The position numbers and the translations under genes were made by a program. Below are positions 11,367 to 22,400 of a DNA stretch of 64,000 nucleotides, piece by piece. The stretch's first letter is position 1, and every line of letters starts with the position of its first letter. Source of the DNA: Chamaecrista fasciculata (Eukaryota; Streptophyta; Magnoliopsida; Fabales; Fabaceae); assembly GCA_003254925.1 (NCBI GenBank), contig QANZ01033036.1:119970-183969 (forward strand). The letters are read 5' to 3'. The notes beneath the pieces are model-generated. The model ran no database searches and was not told where the DNA came from. It saw only the letters and a program-made list of their open reading frames with translations.

Positions 11367-11900
11367 TACTACAAAAAAAGGGGTTCAGTGGCGGTTTTTT
11401 CTGTTGGCTGTAACTTATAAAAGCTGCTGTTGTCTTTAGTGACAGTTGGAAAATCCGCCGCTTTACACCCAACACAAATGACTTAATAGTGATTCTGGAC
11501 AACTAAAAGAATGGCAGCGCAGTGCACGAGTCTCCCATTAGGTGGGGTCTGGGGAGGATCAAGATGTACACAGCCTTACTCTTATTTTGTAGAGAGACTG
11601 TTTCTAGGATTTGAAGACCTTTTGGTCACCAAATAATAACTTTATCGTTGCGTTAAGGCTCACCCTCATGATTCTGGACAACTGTAAAAAAATTTTTTTT
11701 GGGCCTGAAGACAACTGCAGAAAAAATTACTGTTAAAACATGAATACTGAGAAAAGTGAAAACATTATTTGCATCCTCAAGTTTCTAGAATAGAGAACTC
11801 CGCTAAATCCATCTTTTAGTTTGTGGCTCGTTTAGCAGCGACTACTATATATCAGTTTACTGATAGTTTTAAACGTCACTAAATATCTATTTTTTTAGTG
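11367..11900. mobile_element. CACTA-like non-autonomous element carrying a SINE
   Basis: The left end TACTACAAAAAAAGG followed by TTCAGTGGCGGTT mirrors the reverse complement of the right end, CACTAAAAAAATAG followed by TTTAGTGACGTTT. This suits degenerate CACTA termini with subterminal repeats. The expected 3-bp target duplication is not evident (TCT against CAT), so boundaries are tentative. The Au-type SINE at 11505-11668 sits inside it. Confidence 0.45.
11505..11668 (-). mobile_element. Au-type SINE with 15-bp target duplication
   Basis: Read on the minus strand, the element begins with a tRNA-like head (GAGCCTTAACGCAACG, then a decayed B box near GGTCTTCAAATCC), continues with AGTAAGGCTGTGTACATC and CCTCCCCAGACCCCACC, and ends GAGACTCGTGCACTGCGCTGCC with a short T-rich tail. 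These phrases match the widespread plant Au SINE as I remember it. The perfect 15-bp repeat TGATTCTGGACAACT flanks it at 11490-11504 and 11669-11683. It is transcribed, if at all, by RNA polymerase III from the minus strand, but the B box is damaged. Confidence 0.88.
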
Positions 11901-12569
11901 CATATTAACTAAATATATATATTTACAATTTGGTCCCTTAAGTTTTAGCTCTTTGATATTTTTTTGGGTACGTACGAAATGCACTCCAACTATGTATCTG
12001 ATCACCACACATTTATAAAATTAAGTTCTGCTATATATAGTATATCTCAAATTAAAGTGAGTTTGCAAATGTGTGGTTTAATTTGTACATCGAAGGCCAA
12101 AGTGAGTTTGCAAAACTTGGAAAGACTTCATATATACAAAGGAATATTAGATTTAATGGAATTAAATAATGTGTATATATATTTTCTGAAAAATAAATTG
12201 CATGTATATATATGATTTTGAAGTTGCGATTCAGATACCCCTATTCCATCATATATATCACTTGCAACTTTTCCACGAGAATTAGTTTAGCGACTTTTTG
12301 AGAAGTTGAATTGTATGATAACTACTACAACTCAAGAAGGTCAGAACTAAATTGCGAAAAGAATTTGATTAGTCACATTATATAGGATCGGAATAAGTAC
12401 CTATTTAATAACTCGAAGAACACACACAAAAACACGTGACAAGTATATGCGCTTATAATTAGGCTTATCTACACATATATAGTTGACAATTGACATCTAT
12501 TACAGCTGGCCTAGCACCAACAATAATCAGCTTTAATCTGTGTATGGTGTCGAAGCATTAATCTCGAGG
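11901..12569. other. Intergenic, no gene seen
   Basis: AT-rich sequence with a reading frame at 11964-12215 that has no recognisable protein features and is most likely chance. Confidence 0.5.
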
Positions 12570-12587
12570 GGAAATAAGAGCATTCGT

Positions 12588-12800
12588 TAATGTAAAAAAA
12601 CTTTGGTAAAATTTTTAATATTTTTGTTATAAATTTCTTCCAATCAGAAGCTTAATTTATATTTTCTCTCTTTTATGATTGGTCATGTAAAAAATTGTGT
12701 TTAATATTTTTTTTTATTATAATTGGTCATACATAAAATTTTTATCACATGTCAAATATTAATTGAGGAATCTTATAGTAAAGATATAAAAAAATTTGAC
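12588..12800. repeat. Diverged MITE family B copy
   Basis: Shares TATGATTGGTCATG, ATAATTGGTCATAC and AATTTTTATCACATGTCAAATATT (in reverse complement) with the clearer copies at 17355-17571 and 18430-18668. Ends are worn. Confidence 0.5.
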
Positions 12801-13639
12801 AAATTATTCTCATTTCCAACAAAATGAACTCATATGCACATAACAACTATATTTATATATACACAAATAACACACTTAAAATATGTTTAGATTGAGAATT
12901 AAGGAAAAGAAAAGGATTGAAGAGAACTGAAACCTCTTTTTTTGTTTGAAAAGTTGAGAAATAGAGGAAAAGATATTAAGAATTAATTTTTAATTTTATT
13001 TTCTTCATCTTTTATAATTTTTAAAATATTTCAAATTAAGGTATTTTGGAAAGGTTACTTACATTTAAACAAAGGAAGGACATCTCTCTCCTTCCTTCCT
13101 AATTGCCAAACACATCCTTAGGGCTTATTATCGGGACAATTGAAGAGAGACAGAGATTGAAGGGCAAGAGGAAGTTTAACTCTCTAAACATTTGTTTGGG
13201 AAACAACTACTACTCCCAAATATTTAAATTTAAAGTATTTAAAATTTATAAAAGAAGAGAAAAATGAAAAATTAAATATTAAATTTTCGTTATTTTTTCG
13301 TCTACTTTTTAATTTTTAAAACACGAGGAACATGTCTTACTCTTTTCTCTCTCTCCCTTCATTTCTTCTCTTTTAGTCCACCACAATTGAAACATACCCA
13401 AAATATATAAAAGACTAATCTAGAAGCGCAGAATGAGCAAATTGGGCATAACACATAAATGTGAACATATATGTCCCAAAATTAATACAGACAGTATTTT
13501 TAATTGTTACAGTAGGATTTTTAAGAAGTTTGAACATATTTTTCTATATATACGTATATATTACTCATCAACAACATAAATACAGAATAAATACGCGAGT
13601 GATAAGAAGGTGATATACACCTTTTAAATAAATAAAAGA
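12801..13639. other. Intergenic, no gene seen
   Basis: Low-complexity AT-rich sequence. No gene or RNA feature is supported. Confidence 0.5.
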
Positions 13640-14225
13640 TAAAAGATAAACACAAGAAGACCCCCACGCCCAAAGAAACTTATTAAGACAAGTCACGTCA
13701 TCGCTAAGCATTAAATGCTATAATCGTGACATTTAATGCGAAGATCCTTAAGACACTCTGATAAGATAAAACTGTACTAGACACAGTGTACTTTTCTGCA
13801 AAGGCACATACGAAATGAACAAAAGGCTTCGTGTCTACGAAGATAAAGCAAGATGTATTTAATACTCTCACCCATTCCCATAAAAATTGAGAAAGCCTCC
13901 ACCTGGCAATCTAGATGTCAGCCGTCAAGGCCTGACACGTCAGATGTGACCCTTGGGCCACGTGTTAGGTTCGATTTCCCATGCACTCCTCATCATCCCA
14001 CTCAAACCTTGTACTAGCTTAGACACAAAGGGACTAGAAGTATAAATACTCCCATGCAACTCATAAGAAGGTACGCAACTTCTGATACAGAAAACCCTAA
14101 CTTCACCACTCTTTACTAACTTAAGCATCGGAGAAGAAACAGAGGAAACCCCCTGTGCTTACTCGTTTTGCAAGTTCTGAAGTCATCAAATCGCACTGGA
14201 ACCATCCCTTTTGTGAACTAAAGGT
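13640..14225 (+). repeat. Gypsy-type LTR fragment (solo or truncated)
   Basis: Moderate GC, a TATAAATA box at 14041 and, about 80 bp further on, the phrase ACTTAAGCATCGGAG, which I know from the R/U5 part of many plant gypsy (Athila/Ogre-like) LTRs. CACGTG and ACACGTCA elements lie upstream of the TATA box, as in an LTR U3. No partner LTR or internal coding region is found in the window, and the ends are not resolved. Confidence 0.45.
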
Positions 14226-14696
14226 TAGATTTCTCTCCGTCCAACTTTATAATTTTTAGAAGGAATTAGTGTACATATAAAACATGAGACAATTAAGTCA
14301 GAAGAGTTCACGGAAAATAATGAGATATATATACATATATATATATATGAACAATTATAGGAAATGATTTTTGTTTCCAACAAAAGGAAAAAGGCCTTCT
14401 TCTAGGAAATTGAAGTATCTCTTGTAATGAATTTCCATTTCTGCCAAAAAAAAAAATTTTGAAGTATCACATGGCCCTGATATTAATAGATAAGATGCAT
14501 GCGGTGAAAAGATTTATTAATTTATAGGGCAACATAATAAATAGTCAGCCAATATATATAAATATGTAGTAATACTCATATATATGTATATGAAATGAAG
14601 AACAATTTAAGATTAATACTGATGGATGGTGATGATGTTACCAGAGATGTTCTAATCCCTAGCTGCGCTATATATGAAAGATCGAAGAGGTAAGCA
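14226..14696. other. Region upstream of the miRNA-like hairpins
   Basis: AT-rich with TA runs at about 14330-14350 and 14580-14590 that could serve as a TATA region. No TATA box can be assigned with confidence and there is no protein frame. Confidence 0.4.
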
Positions 14697-14836
14697 CGCA
14701 GTGAAATATACAGGAGTGATATTGATTCGGCTCATCTTAATTATTATTTCTCCGATCGATCCCTAACTATACGTTATGATTGAGATAAATAAATTAGAGA
14801 CGAGCAGAACCAATACCACCCTTGTTTATTTCTGCA
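14697..14836 (+). ncRNA. Putative MIR479/miR171-type precursor hairpin 1
   Basis: A stem-loop. The 5' arm candidate is 14715-14736, 22 nt, with core GATATTGATTCGGCTC. It faces 14799-14820 in the 3' arm, core GAGCAGAACCAATACC. By hand the duplex has about 5 mismatches in 22, four of them A-C. The stem continues below (GCAG at 14698 with CTGC at 14832, GAAAT with ATTTC) and above (TTAATTATTATTTCTC with GAGATAAATAAATTA). The loop side is about 62 nt. The 5' arm matches the miR479 pattern as I recall it (GATATTGGTTCGGCTCATC) with one internal change. miR171 relatives guide cleavage of HAM/SCL6 GRAS transcripts; the target of this one is not known from the sequence. Confidence 0.7.
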
Positions 14837-14914
14837 GAATTCCACATTTGTGAGGACCGATCGACGAGGCTTTAGGCTTATAATAATCTTCATTTGGAGA
14901 TAGAGATATATAAA

Positions 14915-15096
14915 TGCAAAGGAAGCACACAAGAGTGATATTGATTCGGCTCGCCTCAATAATTAATGAACTAATTATTAAGCTCATATATATATATGAT
15001 GATGATCCATATGATCTCATAATTACTTATTATAAGATCCATGATCAACACGTTAAAGATGAGCCGAAGCAATACCACACCATGTCTGCTTTTGCA
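14915..15096 (+). ncRNA. Putative MIR479/miR171-type precursor hairpin 2 (tandem copy)
   Basis: Second hairpin about 80 bp after the first, same strand. The 5' arm candidate is 14934-14955, core GATATTGATTCGGCTC, identical over 17 nt to hairpin 1. It faces 15057-15078, core GATGAGCCGAAGCAATACC. The duplex has about 4 mismatches plus one G-U pair. Below it TGCAAA (14915) pairs with TTTGCA (15091). The loop side is longer (about 100 nt) and AT-rich. The 3' arm resembles a miR171-type guide (GAGCCG then CAATACCAC). The loop and 3' flank differ from hairpin 1, so the duplication is not recent or only the arms are conserved. Confidence 0.75.
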
Positions 15097-16323
15097 CAAA
15101 CGAAAGAAAATATTATATATATAGAATATAGATATATATCTAATCTCTCTGCGATATATATGAGCAAAAACTCACACCCCCCTCCACCTCTATTTATACT
15201 AACAATATAATGGGAATTGGGGCCGTACTATATATATATATATATATATTTATATATAATTATTATATAATTGACTTGTAACTGTTATCTGTATGTATCC
15301 AAGGAGGCTTGATCAATGAGAATATATATATAATAATGTACATACAACTATACAATGCTATCTAGCTATAAGGAGATCGGAAAACAATAAAAAGACTAAA
15401 GGGCATCTAGAACATTTATCATGATATCAAGATTCACTAAGCTATATATGTTCCACTATCACTATGTATGATCATGGACGACTTCTTCTTTTTTAGTTTA
15501 ATTTTTGCCTTTTACCCTTTAATTTAGCCAAATGCATGTGTGATATGATGATTTAGTGCAGTGAAAATGTAATGGCGATTCCCTTTCCCCAACAGCTGTA
15601 TATTATATATATATATATATATATATATGCGTGTGTGTGCGTGTTTGATCGCGGTAATTAAAAATAGTTAAAAAAAAGAGGGGGAGAGTGAGAAACGGTT
15701 AAAAGGTAAAACGATTCAACTAATCCATTATTAATACTCTTTCGAGAAACTGTAGATATTGTATTGCTTAAGCTTAATATATATAAAGAGAGAGAGAGAG
15801 TAGAGAAGGAATTTTAGAATCTTACCGGTTAGAGTTGACTCCATATAAGCTTCCAAATCTTTCGTTAGCTTTGCCTTGACTGCAAAATGCAAATTGAATA
15901 ATAAAAGCCTATAAAAGGTCATTAAAATTAACTCGAGCTCGTTAATTAGATTATTACGGTATGTGAAGGTTGAGTAAAATTAACAACGTATATGCAATGA
16001 GATGATAATAATAGAGTACATGTTATTACGTCAAAAATTATTATTATCATTTATACCTAGCTAGTAATGCACAACTTTATTTCTTCAACCAACAATAAAT
16101 TAAATATTTAAGGATCATAATTCAATTCGACCATGACTTGTCATTGATATCAATGTTTGGCATGATCTAACCTTTTAAATATTCAGACAAGTATTCAACT
16201 TCCTCTGAGTATTTCTAAATGGTTTAAGTGAAAACTAATTTCACTCGGGCTATATAGACGAAATGGTTGAACCCTCCCAACAATGTCGACTCTAGGAATC
16301 GAATTTGGGTCATCTCTATGATT
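15097..16323. other. Intergenic, no gene seen
   Basis: Contains TA microsatellites (15229-15250, 15603-15630) followed by GT-rich bases, and a short GA run at 15787-15801. No coding frame is supported. A reverse-strand frame at 15731-15922 has no recognisable features. Confidence 0.5.
15603..15630. repeat. (AT)n microsatellite followed by (GT)n
   Basis: About 14 AT units followed by GCGTGTGTGTGCGTG. Confidence 0.85.
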
Positions 16324-16740
16324 GTCAAAACTGGACCGGACACCAGGCTGGTCCGAGTCACTACCAGAATCGGCCAGACAGAGAACCGGGCAAACTGGCA
16401 ATAAAATCGGACTGAACTGGTTGAACCGTTATAATGTGATTCTTTTTTTTTTTTCCTTATTTTTTATAATTATGGGTAAAATGTTAGAGAATGTTGATTA
16501 TGAACAAAAAAATTAATAGAGAAAGTGATCATAAAATGTTACTTGATGACATTATATCGATGAATATTACGAAAATTGACTATATTTATACTATTGGAAT
16601 TAGAATTTTATCATTTTTAAGTTTTTTTTATTCTTTTTAATTTATTCATTTGCCAACGGTCCAACCACGGTTGGACTACGGTTGAACCATTGAACATTGA
16701 ACCCCTACTTCGGGTGGTTGAGTCCGGTTTTTAAACCTTG
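16324..16740. repeat. Possible hAT-type foldback remnant
   Basis: Left end TCAAAACTGGACCGGAC and right end GAGTCCGGTTTTTAAACC are imperfect inverted repeats. The interior alternates AACCGG/GGTTGAACC phrases, a composition I associate with common plant hAT-like repeats. No transposase is present. Confidence 0.4.
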
Positions 16741-17354
16741 GTCCTGTCCCTAAGGTGTAGCTTGTCAAGTACACTAAACATACACTTCTTGGTATTCAAC
16801 TTTTGCTTTTGTTAAACCCAAATAGATGCCTTATAAGAAGAATACAAAGACATGAAATAAAAGCAACATAACACATATATAGATAGGTTTTTAAGTGTAA
16901 TCAATTTTATGTAAATCAAACAAGAACTTTTATAAAATAAAATAAATTAAGTGAGCTTCAGATTTGATTTCATTAAATTTTTATTTAAAAATTAAAACGT
17001 GAAATTAAAAAACAAATTGGTGAGTGGTTATATTAGACTGTTGGATCAAAGGTTATGGCTGGTTGGATTTGGTCTAATCCAATCCAACTGCAAGTTTAAG
17101 TTTTTAATTTCAGATCAACTCACTCTACAATTTAATTCATGGTTGAATTGGTCGGATTGTCGGTCCAAATATTGAATATTGAGACCATTGTTGTCTCACT
17201 GTAGCTTCTATGATGTTATTAATTATAATTAATTCTATAATTCTTTATTTACATTAGTGTATACCAATGATCAAGTGCACTGGGAATTGAAGCCGCCGTA
17301 CCAAGAAAGAAAAACCTCTATAGAATCAAAAATTAAAGTTAATTATGAAAACGG
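16741..17354. other. Intergenic, no gene seen
   Basis: Includes a GGTTGGATTTGGTCTAATCC-type palindromic stretch near 17058 that may be another transposon scrap. No gene. Confidence 0.4.
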
Positions 17355-17571
17355 CAAAATTTACATCAAGTTTCCTACATCTTTGCTATCAAGTTTTCCA
17401 ATCAACATTTGACACGTGGTAAAAATTTTATACATGACCAATCATGATAGAGAGAGAATATTAAACATCACTTTTTGTATGACCAATCATTGAAGAAAGA
17501 GAATATAATTAAGACTTGTGATTGGTGAAACTTGATAACAAAGATATGTAGGGAACCTGATGTAAATTTTA
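17355..17571. mobile_element. MITE family B, copy 1
   Basis: Terminal inverted repeats of about 40 bp: CAAAATTTACATCAAG at the left, CTGATGTAAATTTTA at the right, with TTTGCTATCAAGTTTT against AAACTTGATAACAAAG inside. The interior carries two ATGACCAATCAT motifs. No coding capacity. Confidence 0.75.
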
Positions 17572-18286
17572 TCCTTATCAAAAACTCCATCTTGGATTCT
17601 AAGCGCAAACTTGAGGGGAAAGACTTAAGAAAATGGCAGAGAACAGGATTAGGCGATTAGCATTATTAGCATATATATAGCTAAATTCCTTATGATGATT
17701 ATACATATGCCATTAGTCAATCAAATATGGAAGTCTTCGTCGTTGTGCGAAAACATATATATATATATATATATATATGGGATAGATATCTCAACCACAG
17801 ATTTAAAAAATTTTAAAGAATCTCTTTTTGGAAGGGAATTCGTTTAGAGACACCCCCTACTTTCTTTGTTCTATATATTTTCATATTATTCCCATTTGAA
17901 CACTACAACAAAAAGTAGTTGGTCATGCATGATCGCTTCATTTTAAATTATGATGTGAATCAAAGGCTTTTGGATTCTCTGAACATGCATGTATTGATGC
18001 ACATACAATTTAAGCATGTGAAATTCCTTCATCGTGTCACAATATAATAATATTTTTGTGGAATCTCTTTACAAATTATATTTGGGTAGGCAATAGTACT
18101 CTCGATCTCTATATATTCTTTCTTTTTTAAAACAAAAAAAATAATGGAAATTATACTCAAATTTATTCAAAATATACAGTTTTTAATTTGATGTCATAAT
18201 CTAAAACAATTTTTCGTGTCTTATAAACAAGGTGTGTGTTTTGGAGGGATCGTCGATGTTGAGGCACCAATTAGCTCCAATGACAA

Positions 18287-18321
<35 letters not shown>

Positions 18322-18429
18322 TCCAAATGACAAGTTCCTGGCATTTTGGACAGTTGTCTTTTAATTGTAGAAATAATTAAAAGATTAAATTACTATAAAC
18401 ATTTTAATATAGTTTCCAACAAGTGGATT
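17572..18429. other. Intergenic, no gene seen
   Basis: Contains (TA)n runs at 17755-17778 and 18289-18316. No coding frame or RNA gene is supported. Confidence 0.5.
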
Positions 18430-18668
18430 ATTAATTATTAGGACAAAACTTACATAAAGTTCCTTATATCATTGCTATCAAGTTCTCCAATCGACATTTG
18501 ACACGTGACAAAAATTTTATACATGACCAATCATGATAGACAGAGAATATTAAATACCACTTTTTGCATGACCAATCATTGAAGGAAGAGAATGTAATTA
18601 AAACTTATAATTGAAGGAACTTGATAACAAAGATATAAGAAACTTGATATAAGTTTTTCCTTATTATT
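18430..18668. mobile_element. MITE family B, copy 2
   Basis: Same structure as 17355-17571: TTGCTATCAAGTTCTCC at the left, GGAACTTGATAACAAAG at the right, and the ATGACCAATCATGATAGA motif inside. The outer ends TATTAGGACAAAACTT and AAGTTTTTCCTTATTA extend the inverted repeat. About 1 kb from copy 1 in the same orientation. Confidence 0.75.
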
Positions 18669-19300
18669 ATACTTTTCGCGTATTAAAAAAGTAGCCTCCT
18701 TCAGGGCTATAGACATACTCGTCTATCAATTTGACAGAAAATTAAAAAAATTTCGACATGAATATTGAATACTGAAACTATCATCGAATTTGAAAGACTA
18801 AATATTTGATTTATTCAAGAGAAATGACAAAATTAAAATATAAAAATTATAAGATAAATTGCCTTATATTTTGGGTAATGTCATGGTCCCCGCCTATCCG
18901 TGTAACAGTTATGCGATGTGGGACTTTAACTAGAAAGACCTAACTCTCCCCAGAAGAATTCTCATAAGGAGAGGGTTGCCCCATTATATATATAGTGTTA
19001 GAAGGTCTTTTAACTAAGCGATGTGAGACTTCAACACCCTTCCAACAATATCGACTTTAGGGATCGAACCTGAGTCCTCGAACCAAACATCTTATTTTAC
19101 ATCTAGACATGATTAATTATTTAGCCTAATGGGCCGTTTGTTTAAGGTTTAGAAGGTTCAAGCAAGGCAAAATGGGCCTGAGGCCCATACATCTAATAAT
19201 CATATCTGTCTTTTACAAACCGGAGAGGCATGACCCAAAAAAAAAAATCGAAGAGGCACCAAAAGAAAAAAAGAAAGAAAAGAAGGAAAGAAAAGAAATG
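18669..19300. other. Upstream region of the MIP2-like gene with a repeat scrap
   Basis: The stretch 18880-19090 (GATGTGGGACTTTAAC, later CAACAATATCGACTTTAGGG) resembles a dispersed plant repeat; a similar CAACAATGTCGACTCTAGG phrase lies at 16278. The remaining 200 bp before the gene has no clear TATA box. Confidence 0.4.
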
Positions 19301-19432
19301 ATGAAAGTTGATGAGTGAACCTTGAAGAACGAAGTCTTGTCTCTCCTTCACTGTTTCTGATTCTGTCTCTCACATCAACAACACGCACTCGAATGCGGTG
19401 CAATTTTTGAGGTCTGGGGTTTGAAGATACCA

Positions 19433-22400
19433 ATGGAGGAGCTCGCCTCTCGGAGACTGCTTTACGAGACGCGCCATCACGCTTCGAGGTCCTACACTTC
19501 CAATTTCCCATCCCAATATCAGGTTCTGGAGATCTTTCTTTTCCCACATCCCTCTTTCTTTCTTGATTTGTTTTCTTCTTCTTCTTTCTACGATTCATCT
19601 TCCTTTAAATCCTTATCATTATTATTGATTGGATTGGTTTTGTCACGTAATCAATCATGTCATCGTTCAAATTCAGGCAAATGAAGGTGCCAAGGGAGGC
19701 ATTCTATCCTTGATTTCGACTCGAGGTATATCCACCTCCTCCTCAACTTTACTTCCTGGGCCGTCTTTTGCTGAAGAAATTCTGTGTAGCTGTTGTAGTG
19801 TACTGATGAGTAGTGGGGGAAATGTTTCATCCGTAATCGCCTTTCTATTGCCCTTGTATATCTTTGCTCTCGGATGTAACTTGTTCATTGTTCGAATTGT
19901 TTGACAAATGATGACGGATTTTCATCTCTAATTTTATCACATATTATTATTTAATTTAGGAATTTTTCTATTATTTTCTAGTTGTCAAATTGTTCGTTGT
20001 GTTCCATGTCAACCTTTTTCTCTCTATTTTTTCTTGTACTTTCAGTCTTAGAATGTGAAAAAAAGAAGAAGAAAAAGCTGTTTCTAGAAGTTGAACTATT
20101 GGAATTTACATATGGTTTGAATATATTTGGCATTTTTTTCTTTATATTGAACATTAGAGCTTTATTACATGCGTCTCTCATGTTGTGCAGGTGTCAGTCA
20201 GCTCAAAGAGAAATGGACGGAATATAATCAACCAAAAAGGCTTAGAAGGTTGGTATCTCTGTTTATTTCCCCAAGAGGTAAACATGTTGCTGTTGCCACT
20301 GGAAATCAAATAACAGTTCTGAGTAAAGAGGATGACTACCAGGAGCCATGTGGCAGTTTCACTGGTAAGATTTTCTTAATGTCCATAAACTTGTATTCTG
20401 TGTAGCAGTGGATGCTAATTATCGGATCATACTGGAAAGTTTCAATGTAGAAATTCTACTCTGAAATTGATTTTGAATCAGATAAATCTCATTGACCATA
20501 AACTTTCCCGTTATCTGTGTCTACCCCCCTCCTCGTCAGTAATCTACGTAACTGGATCGTAGTTGGATTTTTATGACTCGATCATGTAATTTTGCATAGC
20601 ATGTTGAAAATCATTTTAGAATTGCTGAATTTGGTAGGCACTGCTTTATTTCAGTCTCACCTTGGTACTTCTAATTTGTATCTTGCAGATTTAGTATGAT
20701 AAATTGTTGTAAATTAGTTTAAAGCGTGAAAGAATTAGGATATGTGATGAATAATCTGTAATCCAATGAATATATTCATAGGACAAACAAATTTAAGGGT
20801 CTGAGTTTGTTATAATTGAGAAGGATTGTTCAAGAACAACTAGAATTTCCTTAGAGGCTGTTCTATAATTCTGACCTAATTATTAATGTTGATGCCATGG
20901 GAACTGTAAAAACCCCAAGAATCTTATAAACAATGAAGTTAAATGATTTGGTAGGGTGGGTTGGCAGAATGGTCTGAGGATCTAATCATCTACCCATTTA
21001 TTTTGAGGAGTCAAAACGCCCTATTGTGGACCTCCTGTTAAATGATGATAGTCAAAAAGTGAGCCAACAGTATCCTGTAGCATGCTATTCTGTGCTTGTG
21101 TAAGTCTTGCTATAAAAACTTCGTATCCTATTGTATAGTGCATTAATGAATTTTAAATATTGGATGACCTCACTCTATGGTTCTTTTCTAGAGATGGATG
21201 AAAAAAATTGAACATATACCATCACAGACTGTTAATTTGGATTGATCTGGGATGTTTGAGTTAGATTGTAACTTCTTCCTGGATGTTCTCTCTAAATTTC
21301 CTTCTTTTGTGTAATTTGTGCATTAGGTTGCGGCCTTTGTACATTTAGTATAGGAGCTTGGTCTGGAGATGGTGAAATTCTTGGGGTCGCTGATGACACC
21401 AATACACTGTATTTTATCAAAGTGAATGGTGAAGTGATAGCAGAAATTACAAGGAAGCATTTGAAAATCTCTTCACAAATAGTTGGCCTATCTTCTGATG
21501 ATGATTTAGACACACAGAACTCTTGCTTGTAAGTATCTTCTCTTTATCTGCATTTCAACATACTCTTAGAATTATTGAAGCTTAATCATTTTCCTGCTGA
21601 TCTTGAAATTGTGGTTCTGCTGTCTTTTTGTTTAGAAAATTTTGAAATCTTGATATTGTTTGCAGCTGTAGCTTCACCGTCATTACATCTGATGGTTCAC
21701 TTCAACGAATTGATATCAATTATGAGACAAATAGCTCTACCTTTTCCAAGAACATTTCTGATCCCAGGAGTCTTCTCTGTAACAATGTTTGCAGCTTTGA
21801 CCACCGTCATGAACTTAACCTTTTTGCAGTTGTTGCTTGTTCTGCCACCAAGTCTCTAACCTCTAGCAAAAGCTCTGGTAAAATTTGTTTATTTTTGCTA
21901 TATTCCCTGTGGTATATAATTATAGGTTGTAGATTGGAGTGGTAATTCATGCAATAGATGTAAGCTCTTTTCTAATTTTTGGGCATGGTGAAAGATTAGG
22001 ATGAGTAGATGATTCAGGCCATTACTTCTGTTAATGCTCTATTTGACCTTTTTTCCTACTCAGATTCAGATAATCAATTCCAACAAGTGAGATAAAGAGA
22101 GAAAGATTGAATCCTAATTTATAAATTTATAAATATTTTATAAACCACATAAAAAAGTTAGTGTATTCTACAGTATATTTGTTAAGGTTTGTATAAAGTG
22201 GTGTGAATGTGAATTGCCCAGAAGCTGCATGATAAACACCTGAACTTCATGCTTTATTGTATTTTCAACAATCTTTCTATGCTTAAATATTGTTTTCTTT
22301 TATACACTGTTTTTGTTTCATTCTGATAAGAGAGGTTGTGTGGACACATTTTAAAACTTGATACTCTTAAGAGAAAACTTATATACAGTTAATTGGATCT

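Noticed and set aside
11964-12215. 83-codon forward frame
   Set aside because: Contains a simple duplication (KVSLQ twice) and no known features; likely chance in AT-rich DNA.
14774-15210. Three overlapping frames on both strands over the hairpins
   Set aside because: They arise from the inverted-repeat structure of the miRNA-like precursors and have no protein features.
16278-16320. Possible tRNA B-box-like phrase (AGGAATCGAATTTGGG), also near 19060
   Set aside because: No A box or cloverleaf can be built around either; both belong to a dispersed repeat.
17903-17918. CACTACAACAAAAAG as a CACTA terminus
   Set aside because: No matching inverted end found within a plausible distance.
19200-19598. 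Reverse-strand frame of 132 codons across the MIP2 start
   Set aside because: Lies opposite exon 1 of a well-supported gene, is low-complexity (Lys/Arg- and Phe/Leu-rich) and has no recognisable domain.
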